From Sphingobacterium nematocida (GTDB lineage: Bacteria > Bacteroidota > Bacteroidia > Sphingobacteriales > Sphingobacteriaceae): a stretch of DNA of 64,000 nt. Shown in pieces: positions 26,899 to 34,468 of the stretch. The stretch is from assembly GCF_900168125.1 (NCBI RefSeq), contig NZ_FUZF01000022.1, positions 34,937 through 98,936 on the forward strand, in the 5' to 3' direction. Numbering within the stretch: the stretch's first letter is position 1; every line of letters starts with the position of its first letter. Under the pieces are notes generated by a model. That model was not told the DNA's origin and ran no database searches. It was given only the letters and a program-made list of their open reading frames with translations. The translations under genes were made by a program, and so were the position numbers.

Positions 26899-27040
26899 AA
26901 TATTCAATCTCCAACAGATTTTTCCTTTGTGGGAGTCTGTAACCGTTTTAAGTCCCTGCTTGGAGGTTCCCTTCTCCAAAATAATTAGGTAAGGCCGCAA
27001 TCGATTTCGTTAAAAAATAGGTGCTTACAGACTGAATATT
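26899..27040 (+). ncRNA. candidate structured RNA (6S-like fold), strand uncertain
   Basis: Nested complementary segments: AATATTCA (26899) with TGAATATT (27033), CTCCaACA (26909) with TGTgGGAG (26928), AGTCTGTAA (26934) with TTACAGACT (27025), and an apical TTGGAG/CTCCAA hairpin (26960-26979). The result is a long closing helix interrupted by an asymmetric bulge and ending in a hairpin, which recalls 6S RNA. No clear TAnnTTTG promoter or T-tail is seen, so identity and strand are open. Confidence 0.35.
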
Positions 27041-27303
27041 AAATCATCTTGCCTCTTTTTCGTTATATTCGGATAGTTTAATAAACCTAAGGACAATTCT
27101 GAAAGTAGTAGTATGTTGATTGGAGACAGCGTGATCGGTGTGCCGTATCATTTGCTACAGATACGTTGGAAGCGAGCGAGAGGTATTTATTAGAGTGTCT
27201 TAATTATAAACAAAGTTGGTTTTTCGGTTGTGATGCAAGATTGGAAAGAGTGTCGAACACAATCGGGGCCCGACAATGGCAGATAGAAAGCAAGTATACA
27301 TAT

Positions 27304-28698
27304 ATGAAAGGAATGTTTAATTTGAAAAAATCTACGGTCCTTACAGGACTATTGGGTGTATTGTATGTGGGCGTTGTTCAGGCCCAGGTCTCTGACTCCA
27401 AGGGTTGGACAAATCTATTTGATGGAAAAACTTTAACAGGTTGGAAGTCTGTAGGGGGTAATGCGCCTTACACGATAGAAGATGGTGCTATTGTCGGACG
27501 TATGACTAAAGGAACGCCAAATTCGTTTTTGATTACAGAAGCAGAATATGGAAATTTTATCCTTGAATTGGATATTAAATTGGAAGGTGATCAGACCAAT
27601 TCGGGGGTACAGACACGTAGTCATATCGATCCGTCTGCCAACGGAGGTAGAGGACGGGTGTATGGTCGTCAAGTCGAAATCGATCCAACAAGTCGCGCAT
27701 GGACAGGGGGAATTTATGATGAAGCTCGAAGGGGGTGGTTGTACCCATTGGACATGAATGAAAAAGCCAAGTCCGCGTATAAGAAAGATGAATTTAATCA
27801 TATACGGATCGAAGCGATAGATGACGAGCTGCGGACATGGGTCAATGGAATACCTACTGCCTTTGTTATTGACACAATTGATAGTAAGGGTTTTATAGGC
27901 TTGCAGGTGCACAGTATTCCTGAGGCATTAGACGGTAAAAAGGTTTACTTTAAGAATATCAAGATCCAGACACAAAATCTAAAACCTACTGCTTTTCCAA
28001 AAGAGGTATTTATTGTCAATCTGAAACCGAATAATCTTTCTAAGGCAGAAAAGAATGCGGGGTTTGGTTTGTTGTTTAATGGTGAAGATCATACGGGCTG
28101 GAAAAGTATAAAGGGGGACGCTTTCCCAAAAAATGGTTGGGAAGTAAAAAATGGGGAGATTAGAGTATTGAAATCTGATGGTGGAGAATCCACCAATGGG
28201 GGAGATATTGTTACAAAAGAGCAATATACGGCTTTCGATTTTTCCTTCGAGTTTAAGCTCACTCCTGGGGCGAATAGCGGGGTTAAGTATTTCGTAACTT
28301 TGAAAGAGAAATCTACGGGATCGGCGATAGGTCCTGAATTTCAGATTTTGGATGATGCCACGCATCCTGATGCTAAATTGGGTAGAGATGGTAATCGTAC
28401 TTTAGCCTCTCTTTACGACCTTATTACGTCTAATAAAGACGGCAGGGCTAGAAGGCCTATAGGCGAATGGAATCGTGGGCGCATCGTGGTGACAGCCAAT
28501 AACGAAGTAGTTCATTACCTCAATGGTATTAAGATGTTGTCCTATCAAAGAGGTTCAAAAGAGTTTAAGGATTTGGTCGCTATTAGTAAGTATAAAGATT
28601 GGGATCGCTTTGGAGAAGCATCGCAGGGGCATATTTTATTGCAAGATCATGGCGATGAAGTATCCTTCCGTAACCTTAAATTGAAAAAATTGAAGTAA
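27304..28698 (+). CDS. exported protein with two DUF1080 (3-keto-disaccharide hydrolase-like) domains
   Basis: Starting at the ATG at 27304 gives 464 residues with a signal peptide (KKSTVLTGLLGVLYVGVVQA); the frame is open further upstream but that part is not family-like. Two DUF1080 concanavalin-like domains follow in tandem: domain 1 at about 30-225 (WTNLFDGKTLTGWKSVGG) and domain 2 at about 245-460 (GFGLLFNGEDHTGWKSIKGD). DUF1080 proteins bind or hydrolyse 3-keto-glycosides. The next gene is an oxidoreductase of the kind that makes keto-sugars, which supports a joint role in periplasmic sugar oxidation and cleavage. Confidence 0.87.
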   Translation: MKGMFNLKKSTVLTGLLGVLYVGVVQAQVSDSKGWTNLFDGKTLTGWKSVGGNAPYTIEDGAIVGRMTKGTPNSFLITEAEYGNFILELDIKLEGDQTNSGVQTRSHIDPSANGGRGRVYGRQVEIDPTSRAWTGGIYDEARRGWLYPLDMNEKAKSAYKKDEFNHIRIEAIDDELRTWVNGIPTAFVIDTIDSKGFIGLQVHSIPEALDGKKVYFKNIKIQTQNLKPTAFPKEVFIVNLKPNNLSKAEKNAGFGLLFNGEDHTGWKSIKGDAFPKNGWEVKNGEIRVLKSDGGESTNGGDIVTKEQYTAFDFSFEFKLTPGANSGVKYFVTLKEKSTGSAIGPEFQILDDATHPDAKLGRDGNRTLASLYDLITSNKDGRARRPIGEWNRGRIVVTANNEVVHYLNGIKMLSYQRGSKEFKDLVAISKYKDWDRFGEASQGHILLQDHGDEVSFRNLKLKKLK

Positions 28699-28718
28699 GA
28701 ACCTAATACCAAGCATAA

Positions 28719-30134
28719 ATGAATCATTATTTATCCCGCAGAAGTTTCATTCAGAGAGCAACCATGGCCGGTGGCGCAGTCTTATTGTCCAATAGTGTGT
28801 TAGGTGAGGTTAAATTGGCTAGTGCCAATGAGCGTGTCAATCTAGCCTGTGTCGGAATTGGTAATAGAGCAGGAGAAATTATTCGTGCATTATATAAAAC
28901 GGGACTATGTAATATTGTAGCGTTGTGTGACGTAGATATGGGTGCTTCGCATACCGCAGAAATTATGAAGATGTTTCCAGATGTTCCTCGTTTTCAAGAT
29001 TTCAGGAAAATGTTTGACAAGATGGGAGATCAAATTGACGCTGTTTCTGTAGGGACACCTGATTTTTCGCATTATGCGATAGCTATGTTAGCGATGGATT
29101 TGGGAAAACACGTATATGTGGAGAAGCCTCTGGCACATACATTCTGGGAAAATGAGTTACTTATACAGAAAGCTAAACGAAATCCTAAGGTAGTTACCCA
29201 AATGGGTAACCAAGGGCATTCTGAAGCGAACTATTTCCAATTTAAAACTTGGAAAGAAGCAGGGGTTATCAGAGATGTAACTCAGATTGATGCACATATG
29301 AATATGCCTCGTCGATGGCATGGGTGGGATGTTAATATGAAGGGGTTTCCTTACCCTGAGCGTATACCAGATACGTTAGATTGGGAATTATGGCAGATGC
29401 AGACGAAGGGACATGATTACAATAGAGATTATATAAATGGGCAATGGAGGTGTTGGTTTGATTTTGGTATGGGAGCACTAGGTGATTGGGGGGCACATAT
29501 ATTGGATACTGCTCATGAATTTTTAGAGCTAGGACTCCCGTCATCTGTGGAAGCGGTTAAATTAGATGGACATAATTCTTTTTTCTTTCCGATGTCTTCA
29601 ACCTTGAAGTTCAATTTCGATAAACGGAAAAATATGCCCGGAGTAACCATTAATTGGTACGATGGATTGGATAATTTACCGCCAATTCCGAATGGTTATG
29701 GGGTGTCTGGACTGGGTCCTAATATTCCACCACCTAGTACTGGAAAAATGGAGCCTGCCAAATTGAATCCTGGCAAGATCATTTATTCCAAAGATCTTAC
29801 TTTTAAAGGGGGCTCGCATGGTTCCACTTTGCAAATTATACCTGAAGAGAAAGCTAAGGATATAGCAAATAAACTTCCGAATGTGCCATTGTCTCCTTCT
29901 GACCACTTTGCAAACTTTTTGAAAGCTTGCAAAGGTGAAGAGAAGGCAAGGTCACCTTTTGAAATCTCAGGCCCATTAAGTCAGGTTTTCTGTCTGGGAG
30001 TTATAGCACAGCGTTTGAACCGATCTTTTTCGTTTGATCCTGTCAAAAAGGAAATAGTAAATGATAAGATTGCGAATGGCTTATTGGTAGGGCCACCACC
30101 AATGAAAGGTTGGGAGCAGTATTATAATATGTAG
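28719..30134 (+). CDS. Gfo/Idh/MocA-family oxidoreductase with Tat signal
   Basis: 471 residues. The N-terminus SRRSFIQRATMAGGAVLLSNS is a twin-arginine signal, so the enzyme is exported folded with its cofactor. A Rossmann domain begins at VNLACVGIGNRAGEIIRAL (about residue 38), and GKHVYVEKPLAHT holds the EKP motif with the catalytic-region Lys. The C-terminal domain has QMGNQGHSEANY and HILDTAHEF. It lies 20 bp after the DUF1080 gene; together they may oxidise a glycoside to its 3-keto form and cleave it. Substrate unknown. Confidence 0.9.
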   Translation: MNHYLSRRSFIQRATMAGGAVLLSNSVLGEVKLASANERVNLACVGIGNRAGEIIRALYKTGLCNIVALCDVDMGASHTAEIMKMFPDVPRFQDFRKMFDKMGDQIDAVSVGTPDFSHYAIAMLAMDLGKHVYVEKPLAHTFWENELLIQKAKRNPKVVTQMGNQGHSEANYFQFKTWKEAGVIRDVTQIDAHMNMPRRWHGWDVNMKGFPYPERIPDTLDWELWQMQTKGHDYNRDYINGQWRCWFDFGMGALGDWGAHILDTAHEFLELGLPSSVEAVKLDGHNSFFFPMSSTLKFNFDKRKNMPGVTINWYDGLDNLPPIPNGYGVSGLGPNIPPPSTGKMEPAKLNPGKIIYSKDLTFKGGSHGSTLQIIPEEKAKDIANKLPNVPLSPSDHFANFLKACKGEEKARSPFEISGPLSQVFCLGVIAQRLNRSFSFDPVKKEIVNDKIANGLLVGPPPMKGWEQYYNM

Positions 30135-30137
30135 CTA

Positions 30138-30167
30138 TTAAGGGAGATTTTATAAAATCTCCCTTAA
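30138..30167. terminator. bidirectional terminator (perfect 30-bp palindrome)
   Basis: TTAAGGGAGATTTTA is followed directly by its reverse complement. It lies between the convergent oxidoreductase and TlpA genes and overlaps the stop of the latter. Confidence 0.85.
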
Positions 30168-30815
30168 CTTTTTCTTTAGCTCTTCTCCATGTAAGTTGCG
30201 GGCAATAATGATTCCATTGGGATCTACCAAAACATTCTGAGGAATAGCTTTAATACCATAAGGAATAGCAGCGCCATTATTCCAATATTGAAGATCAGAA
30301 ATATGTTTCCAGGTAAGATTATCGTCTGCAATAGCTTTTTTCCACGAATCGAAGTCTTTGTCAAATGATACTCCCAAAATTTCGAAATTCTTACTTTTGA
30401 ATTCGCTATAAGCAGCTACCAAATTGGGGTTTTCTGCACGACATGGAGGACACCATGAAGCCCAAAAGTCGATAAGTACATATCTCCCCTTGAGGTCTTG
30501 CAATCCATAGGGATTGCCATCTAAGTCAAATTGTGTGATTCCTGGAGCTTTTTTTCCTATAACCACATTGGAAAGACTTTTTAGGTAGCGTTGGAATACT
30601 TTTCCCTCATTCGATTTTTTGATAGTCTTGTCAAGTGTCTTGAATAGAGCCTCCATTTCTTTGTAGTCTGGATCATAGCCTCCGACTCGCTGGATAAGCC
30701 TAATAGTTTCCATTTGTTTGGGATTAGCTTTAATCTCCTTTATTAAATCTTCTTTAGATTGTGCTAAAAGTAAGAGAGGGAGACTTGTTAATATCAATGA
30801 AAGTATTTTTTTCAT
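30150..30815 (-). CDS. TlpA-like exported thioredoxin
   Basis: 221 residues with signal peptide MKKILSLILTSLPLLLLAQ. An N-terminal helical region (20-85) is followed by an AhpC/TSA-thioredoxin domain with FWASWCPPCRAENPNLV (redox motif CPPC) and the cis-Pro region KAIPQNVLVDPNG. It is a periplasmic disulfide reductase/oxidoreductase of the TlpA/ResA type. A minus-strand TAAGTTTG (30887-30894) could be its -7 element. Confidence 0.88.
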   Translation of the reverse strand: MKKILSLILTSLPLLLLAQSKEDLIKEIKANPKQMETIRLIQRVGGYDPDYKEMEALFKTLDKTIKKSNEGKVFQRYLKSLSNVVIGKKAPGITQFDLDGNPYGLQDLKGRYVLIDFWASWCPPCRAENPNLVAAYSEFKSKNFEILGVSFDKDFDSWKKAIADDNLTWKHISDLQYWNNGAAIPYGIKAIPQNVLVDPNGIIIARNLHGEELKKKLREIL

Positions 30816-31044
30816 ATGTGTATAATTATTTCGTGTGCTCTTTATATTTTAAACTATAATGGGCAATTTTTGCGAATTGCTTTAATCAAACTTAGATAAA
30901 ATGTAATTAAAATGCGAATGTCATTAAAAATCTGACACTTGGTCGTTTTTCTTGAAAAATAAACCGGAATTCTATTACATTCGTATTCGCTATTGTCATC
31001 ATGATTTAGCGCTGTTAAAATTACGAATGGATTAATGATTTTTG

Positions 31045-32208
31045 ATGAAGATACCCGCCTCTAATATTTCGTTTGATTCTAAATTGCCTAATACCGGTAT
31101 GAGCATTTTTTCTCAAATGACGGAATGGGCTCAGCAATGTAATGCTATCAATCTATCGCAAGGGTTTCCGGATTTTGATACCGACCCGAAGTTGGTCGAT
31201 CTGGTGTATAAAAACATGAAGGAAGGATTCAATCAGTATGCTCCAATGCCTGGTAATCTCACTTTACGGCAGCGTATTGCAGATAAGTATAAATTTATTT
31301 ATAATATTAATGTTGATGCGGTTAATGAGGTTACTATAACAGCAGGTGGAACCCAGGGTTTATTTACTATTTTTTCCATGTTGTTGAGGCCAAAGGATGA
31401 GGTAATCATTTTTGAACCAGCCTATGATTCCTATCGACCGGCTATTGAAGTCATGGGGGCTAAAGTTGTTCCCGTTCAATTAATGGGGCCTGACTTTAAT
31501 TTAGATTGGGATGTTGTAGAGTCCCTGATAAATCAACATACCAAGCTTATTGTTGTTAACAATCCAAATAATCCAACAGGACGAATTTTGAATGAAAATG
31601 ATATTCTTCGGTTAGAAGGTATTGTATCGAAGTGGCCTGTTTATGTCTTGTCGGATGAAGTCTATGAGCATGTCGTTTTTGATAATAAAACACATCAGTC
31701 TGTTTTGAAGTTTGAAACATTGCGTCAACGCAGTTTCGTAGTGTGTTCCTTTGGTAAGTTGCTCCATACAACGGGTTGGAAGATTGGCTATGTCATAGCT
31801 CCGCCATTACTAACATTGGAATTGCGGAAGATTCATCAGTTTTCAGTTTTTTCTGTTAATACGCCCGTTCAGATGGCTATTGCTGAGTATTTAGAAGATC
31901 AAAATTACTATACCACAGTGCCTCTATTATTTGAACAGAAGCGTAATCTATTGATTGAAGGTTTACGGGAGACTGCTTTTAATGTGTTGCCTTGTGAGGG
32001 AACCTATTTCTTATTACTCGACTATAAAGCTATTTCCGAGCTGAATGAGTTGGATTTTGCTAAACAACTGACAGCCGAAGCGAAAGTTGCGATGATTCCT
32101 GTATCCGCTTTTTATTCTGATAGTCGAAATCAAAATTTGTTGCGTATTTGTTTTGCTAAGAAAGATGAAACTTTAATGAAAGCCATCGAGTCATTGCGTC
32201 AAATATAG
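31045..32208 (+). CDS. PLP-dependent aminotransferase, methionine/kynurenine type
   Basis: 387 residues from the ATG at 31045 (a TTG one codon upstream is not needed). Fold-type I aminotransferase: INLSQGFPDFDTDP, YAPMPGNLTLRQ, VTITAGGTQGLF, VNNPNNPTGRILN, the PLP Asp and Tyr in LSDEVYEHVVFD, and the Schiff-base Lys in SFGKLLHTTGWKIGYV. The combination fits the YbdL/kynurenine-aminotransferase-like group, which transaminates methionine, glutamine or aromatic residues. Single gene. Confidence 0.88.
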   Translation: MKIPASNISFDSKLPNTGMSIFSQMTEWAQQCNAINLSQGFPDFDTDPKLVDLVYKNMKEGFNQYAPMPGNLTLRQRIADKYKFIYNINVDAVNEVTITAGGTQGLFTIFSMLLRPKDEVIIFEPAYDSYRPAIEVMGAKVVPVQLMGPDFNLDWDVVESLINQHTKLIVVNNPNNPTGRILNENDILRLEGIVSKWPVYVLSDEVYEHVVFDNKTHQSVLKFETLRQRSFVVCSFGKLLHTTGWKIGYVIAPPLLTLELRKIHQFSVFSVNTPVQMAIAEYLEDQNYYTTVPLLFEQKRNLLIEGLRETAFNVLPCEGTYFLLLDYKAISELNELDFAKQLTAEAKVAMIPVSAFYSDSRNQNLLRICFAKKDETLMKAIESLRQI

Positions 32209-32268
32209 TTCTACGCAAAGGGTTGCATATCAAAATGATTTTAAAATTATTTTTTAATTGCACTTTTA

Positions 32269-32300
32269 TTTACGAAAAGCTCATATTATTATTAAATTTG
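32269..32300 (+). promoter_or_regulatory. promoter of the NagB-PIG-L gene
   Basis: TTTA (32269-32272), a 20-bp spacer and TAAATTTG (32293-32300) match the Bacteroidota promoter with one mismatch in the upstream box. It lies 35 bp before the start codon. Confidence 0.55.
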
Positions 32301-32334
32301 CTATTCACGATTTATCATATTTATTACCTCATAA

Positions 32335-34257
32335 ATGGCAAGATTAAATTTATTAGAGGAAACACGCTTTGAGAAGGTGCCTGTATCTGTACATGCAAGT
32401 CAAAGTGCTGCTTCTATTCATGTTGCAAATCGTATCGCTTCATTAATTAAAGAAAAGCAAGCAAAAGGCGAAAAAGCTGTATTAGGTCTAGCGACAGGAG
32501 CAACACCTGTTAAAGTTTACAAAGAACTTGTTCGCCTGCACAAAGAAGAAGGATTGAGTTTTCAGAATGTGATCACATTCAATCTGGACGAGTACTTTCC
32601 TATGCAGCCTACGGCAGATCAGAGCTATGTTACCTTCATGAAGAAGAACCTGTTCGATCTGATTGATATTCCAAAAGAAAACATTAATATTCCTGACGGA
32701 ACAATAGATATTAGTCAAGTACAGGCTTACTGCGAAGCATATGAGCAGAAGATTTCTGAACTAGGTGGATTGGATATTCAGATTTTGGGTATCGGTCGTA
32801 CTGGACATATTGGTTTTAATGAGCCAGGATCGGCTCCTAACTCTGGTACACGCCTAGTTACATTAGATGATTTGACACGCCGTGATGCTTCCCGTGATTT
32901 TGGAGGTAAGGAGTATGTGCCTACTAAAGCTATTACAATGGGAGTAGGTACCATTTTCAAGGCTAAGGAAATTATCCTGATGGCTTGGAATGAAAAGAAA
33001 GCGGAGATTGTAAAGAAAGCAATCGAGGGAGAGATATCTCCTGATATCCCAGCTACTTATCTTCAGTTATCTGACAATGTGGAGTTCATTCTTGACGAAG
33101 ATGCAGCATCTCTTTTAACGCGTTTTGATACACCTTGGTTGGCTCACGATGTGGCTTGGACCGAATCATTGACGAAGAAGGCTGTTGTTTGGTTGTCTTT
33201 AAAATTAAATAAGGCTATTTTAAAGCTGACAGATGACGATTATAATAATAACGGTATGGCCGAACTGGTAACAGAGCAAGGACCTGCTTATAATATTAAT
33301 ATTAAGATCTTCAATGAGTTGCAGCGTACAATTACTGGGTGGCCGGGAGGTAAGCCAAATGTAGATGATAGCAACCGTCCTGAACGTGCTGAGCCAGCTC
33401 GTAAAAACGTAATTTTGTTTTCTCCGCATCCGGATGATGATGTTATCTCTATGGGAGGAACTTTTATTCGTCTAGCTGATCAAGGACATAATGTACACGT
33501 AGCTTACCAGACATCTGGAAATACAGCGGTATGGGATGATGATGTCCTTCGTTATTTGGAATTTGTACAAGATTTTGCAGTAGCTATCGAAGATGACAAA
33601 GGTATCACTACGAAGATCTATGAGGAGGCGCGTGAGTTTTTCAAAACGAAACAGCCGAATCAAGTAGATCCAGAGATTATACGTACAGTGAAAGGCTTGA
33701 TTCGTAAAGGAGAAGCTATTGCCGGAGCTCGCTTTGTCGGGTTACCAGATGAGAATATACATTTTCAGGATCTTCCGTTTTACGACCGGACAAAATTCTC
33801 TAAAGAGGTGTCGTTTGAGGATGATATTGCGCAAACAATGGAATTACTTCGCCAGGTGAAGCCACAACAGGTTTTTGCAGCGGGTGATTTTGCTGATCCA
33901 CATGGAACACATAGAGTTTGTTTCGATATTATTTTGGAAGCATTGTTACGCCTTCGTAAAACTGATGAGTGGACTAAAGACTGCTGGTTATGGTTGTACC
34001 GTGGTGCATGGCATGAATACCCAATACACGAGATTGAGATGGCGGTACCACTTTCACCTCAAGAGGTAAAACGTAAGCGTTTGGCGATCTTTAAGCATCA
34101 ATCACAAAAAGATGTGCCTGTATTCCCTGGAGATGATCCACGCGAGTTCTGGGTGCGTGCTGAGGATCGTACCAGTGAGACTGCAGACTTGTACCACCAA
34201 TTGGGTCTAGCTGATTACGAAGCGATTGAAGCTTTTGTACGGTGGAAATTTGATTAG
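32335..34257 (+). CDS. nagB: glucosamine-6-phosphate deaminase fused to a PIG-L (LmbE) deacetylase domain
   Basis: 640 residues in two domains. The N-terminal ~265 residues are NagB: GLATGATPVKVY, FNLDEYFP with the catalytic Asp, and GIGRTGHIGFNEPGS. The C-terminal ~280 residues are a PIG-L/LmbE-like deacetylase with the zinc motif FSPHPDDDVISMGGT and DPHGTHRVCFDIILE. Canonical NagB has about 265 residues, so the fusion more than doubles it. It converts glucosamine-6-P to fructose-6-P and ammonia; the second domain could deacetylate N-acetylglucosamine-6-P first (inference). A terminator follows. Confidence 0.93.
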   Translation: MARLNLLEETRFEKVPVSVHASQSAASIHVANRIASLIKEKQAKGEKAVLGLATGATPVKVYKELVRLHKEEGLSFQNVITFNLDEYFPMQPTADQSYVTFMKKNLFDLIDIPKENINIPDGTIDISQVQAYCEAYEQKISELGGLDIQILGIGRTGHIGFNEPGSAPNSGTRLVTLDDLTRRDASRDFGGKEYVPTKAITMGVGTIFKAKEIILMAWNEKKAEIVKKAIEGEISPDIPATYLQLSDNVEFILDEDAASLLTRFDTPWLAHDVAWTESLTKKAVVWLSLKLNKAILKLTDDDYNNNGMAELVTEQGPAYNINIKIFNELQRTITGWPGGKPNVDDSNRPERAEPARKNVILFSPHPDDDVISMGGTFIRLADQGHNVHVAYQTSGNTAVWDDDVLRYLEFVQDFAVAIEDDKGITTKIYEEAREFFKTKQPNQVDPEIIRTVKGLIRKGEAIAGARFVGLPDENIHFQDLPFYDRTKFSKEVSFEDDIAQTMELLRQVKPQQVFAAGDFADPHGTHRVCFDIILEALLRLRKTDEWTKDCWLWLYRGAWHEYPIHEIEMAVPLSPQEVKRKRLAIFKHQSQKDVPVFPGDDPREFWVRAEDRTSETADLYHQLGLADYEAIEAFVRWKFD

Positions 34258-34281
34258 TTGATTACAAATCTTAAATAAAGG

Positions 34282-34317
34282 GGGCTGATACATATATGTA
34301 TCAGCCCTTTTCTTTTT
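34282..34317 (+). terminator. terminator after NagB-PIG-L gene
   Basis: GGGCTGATACATA pairs with TATGTATCAGCCC with no unpaired loop bases, followed by TTTTCTTTTT. Confidence 0.9.
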
Positions 34318-34426
34318 CAAGCTTAATTCACAATCGGATTGAGGTACGGACATAAAGAAGGGACTGAAATTTCGGATTATTAATGTTTTTGTCTGATTCT
34401 TTATTTTTAGAGCGCTGTGCTAGCGT

Positions 34427-34459
34427 TAATTTTGCGATTAATTTAGAATTAGTACAAAT
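34427..34459 (+). promoter_or_regulatory. -7 element and ATTTAGA operator before the siderophore receptor
   Basis: TAATTTTG (34427-34434) is followed by ATTTAGAATTAGTACAAAT (34441-34459), a 19-bp partly palindromic box placed at the expected transcription start and ending 9 bp before the ATG. It is one of six copies of the motif in this window, all at promoters of the iron-type uptake genes or their associates. Confidence 0.6.
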
Positions 34460-34468
34460 AAAAAGCAA

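Noticed and set aside
27166..27303. 45-codon N-terminal extension of the DUF1080 protein
   Set aside because: The signal peptide starts at 27304; the extension is polar and cysteine-containing and not compatible with export.
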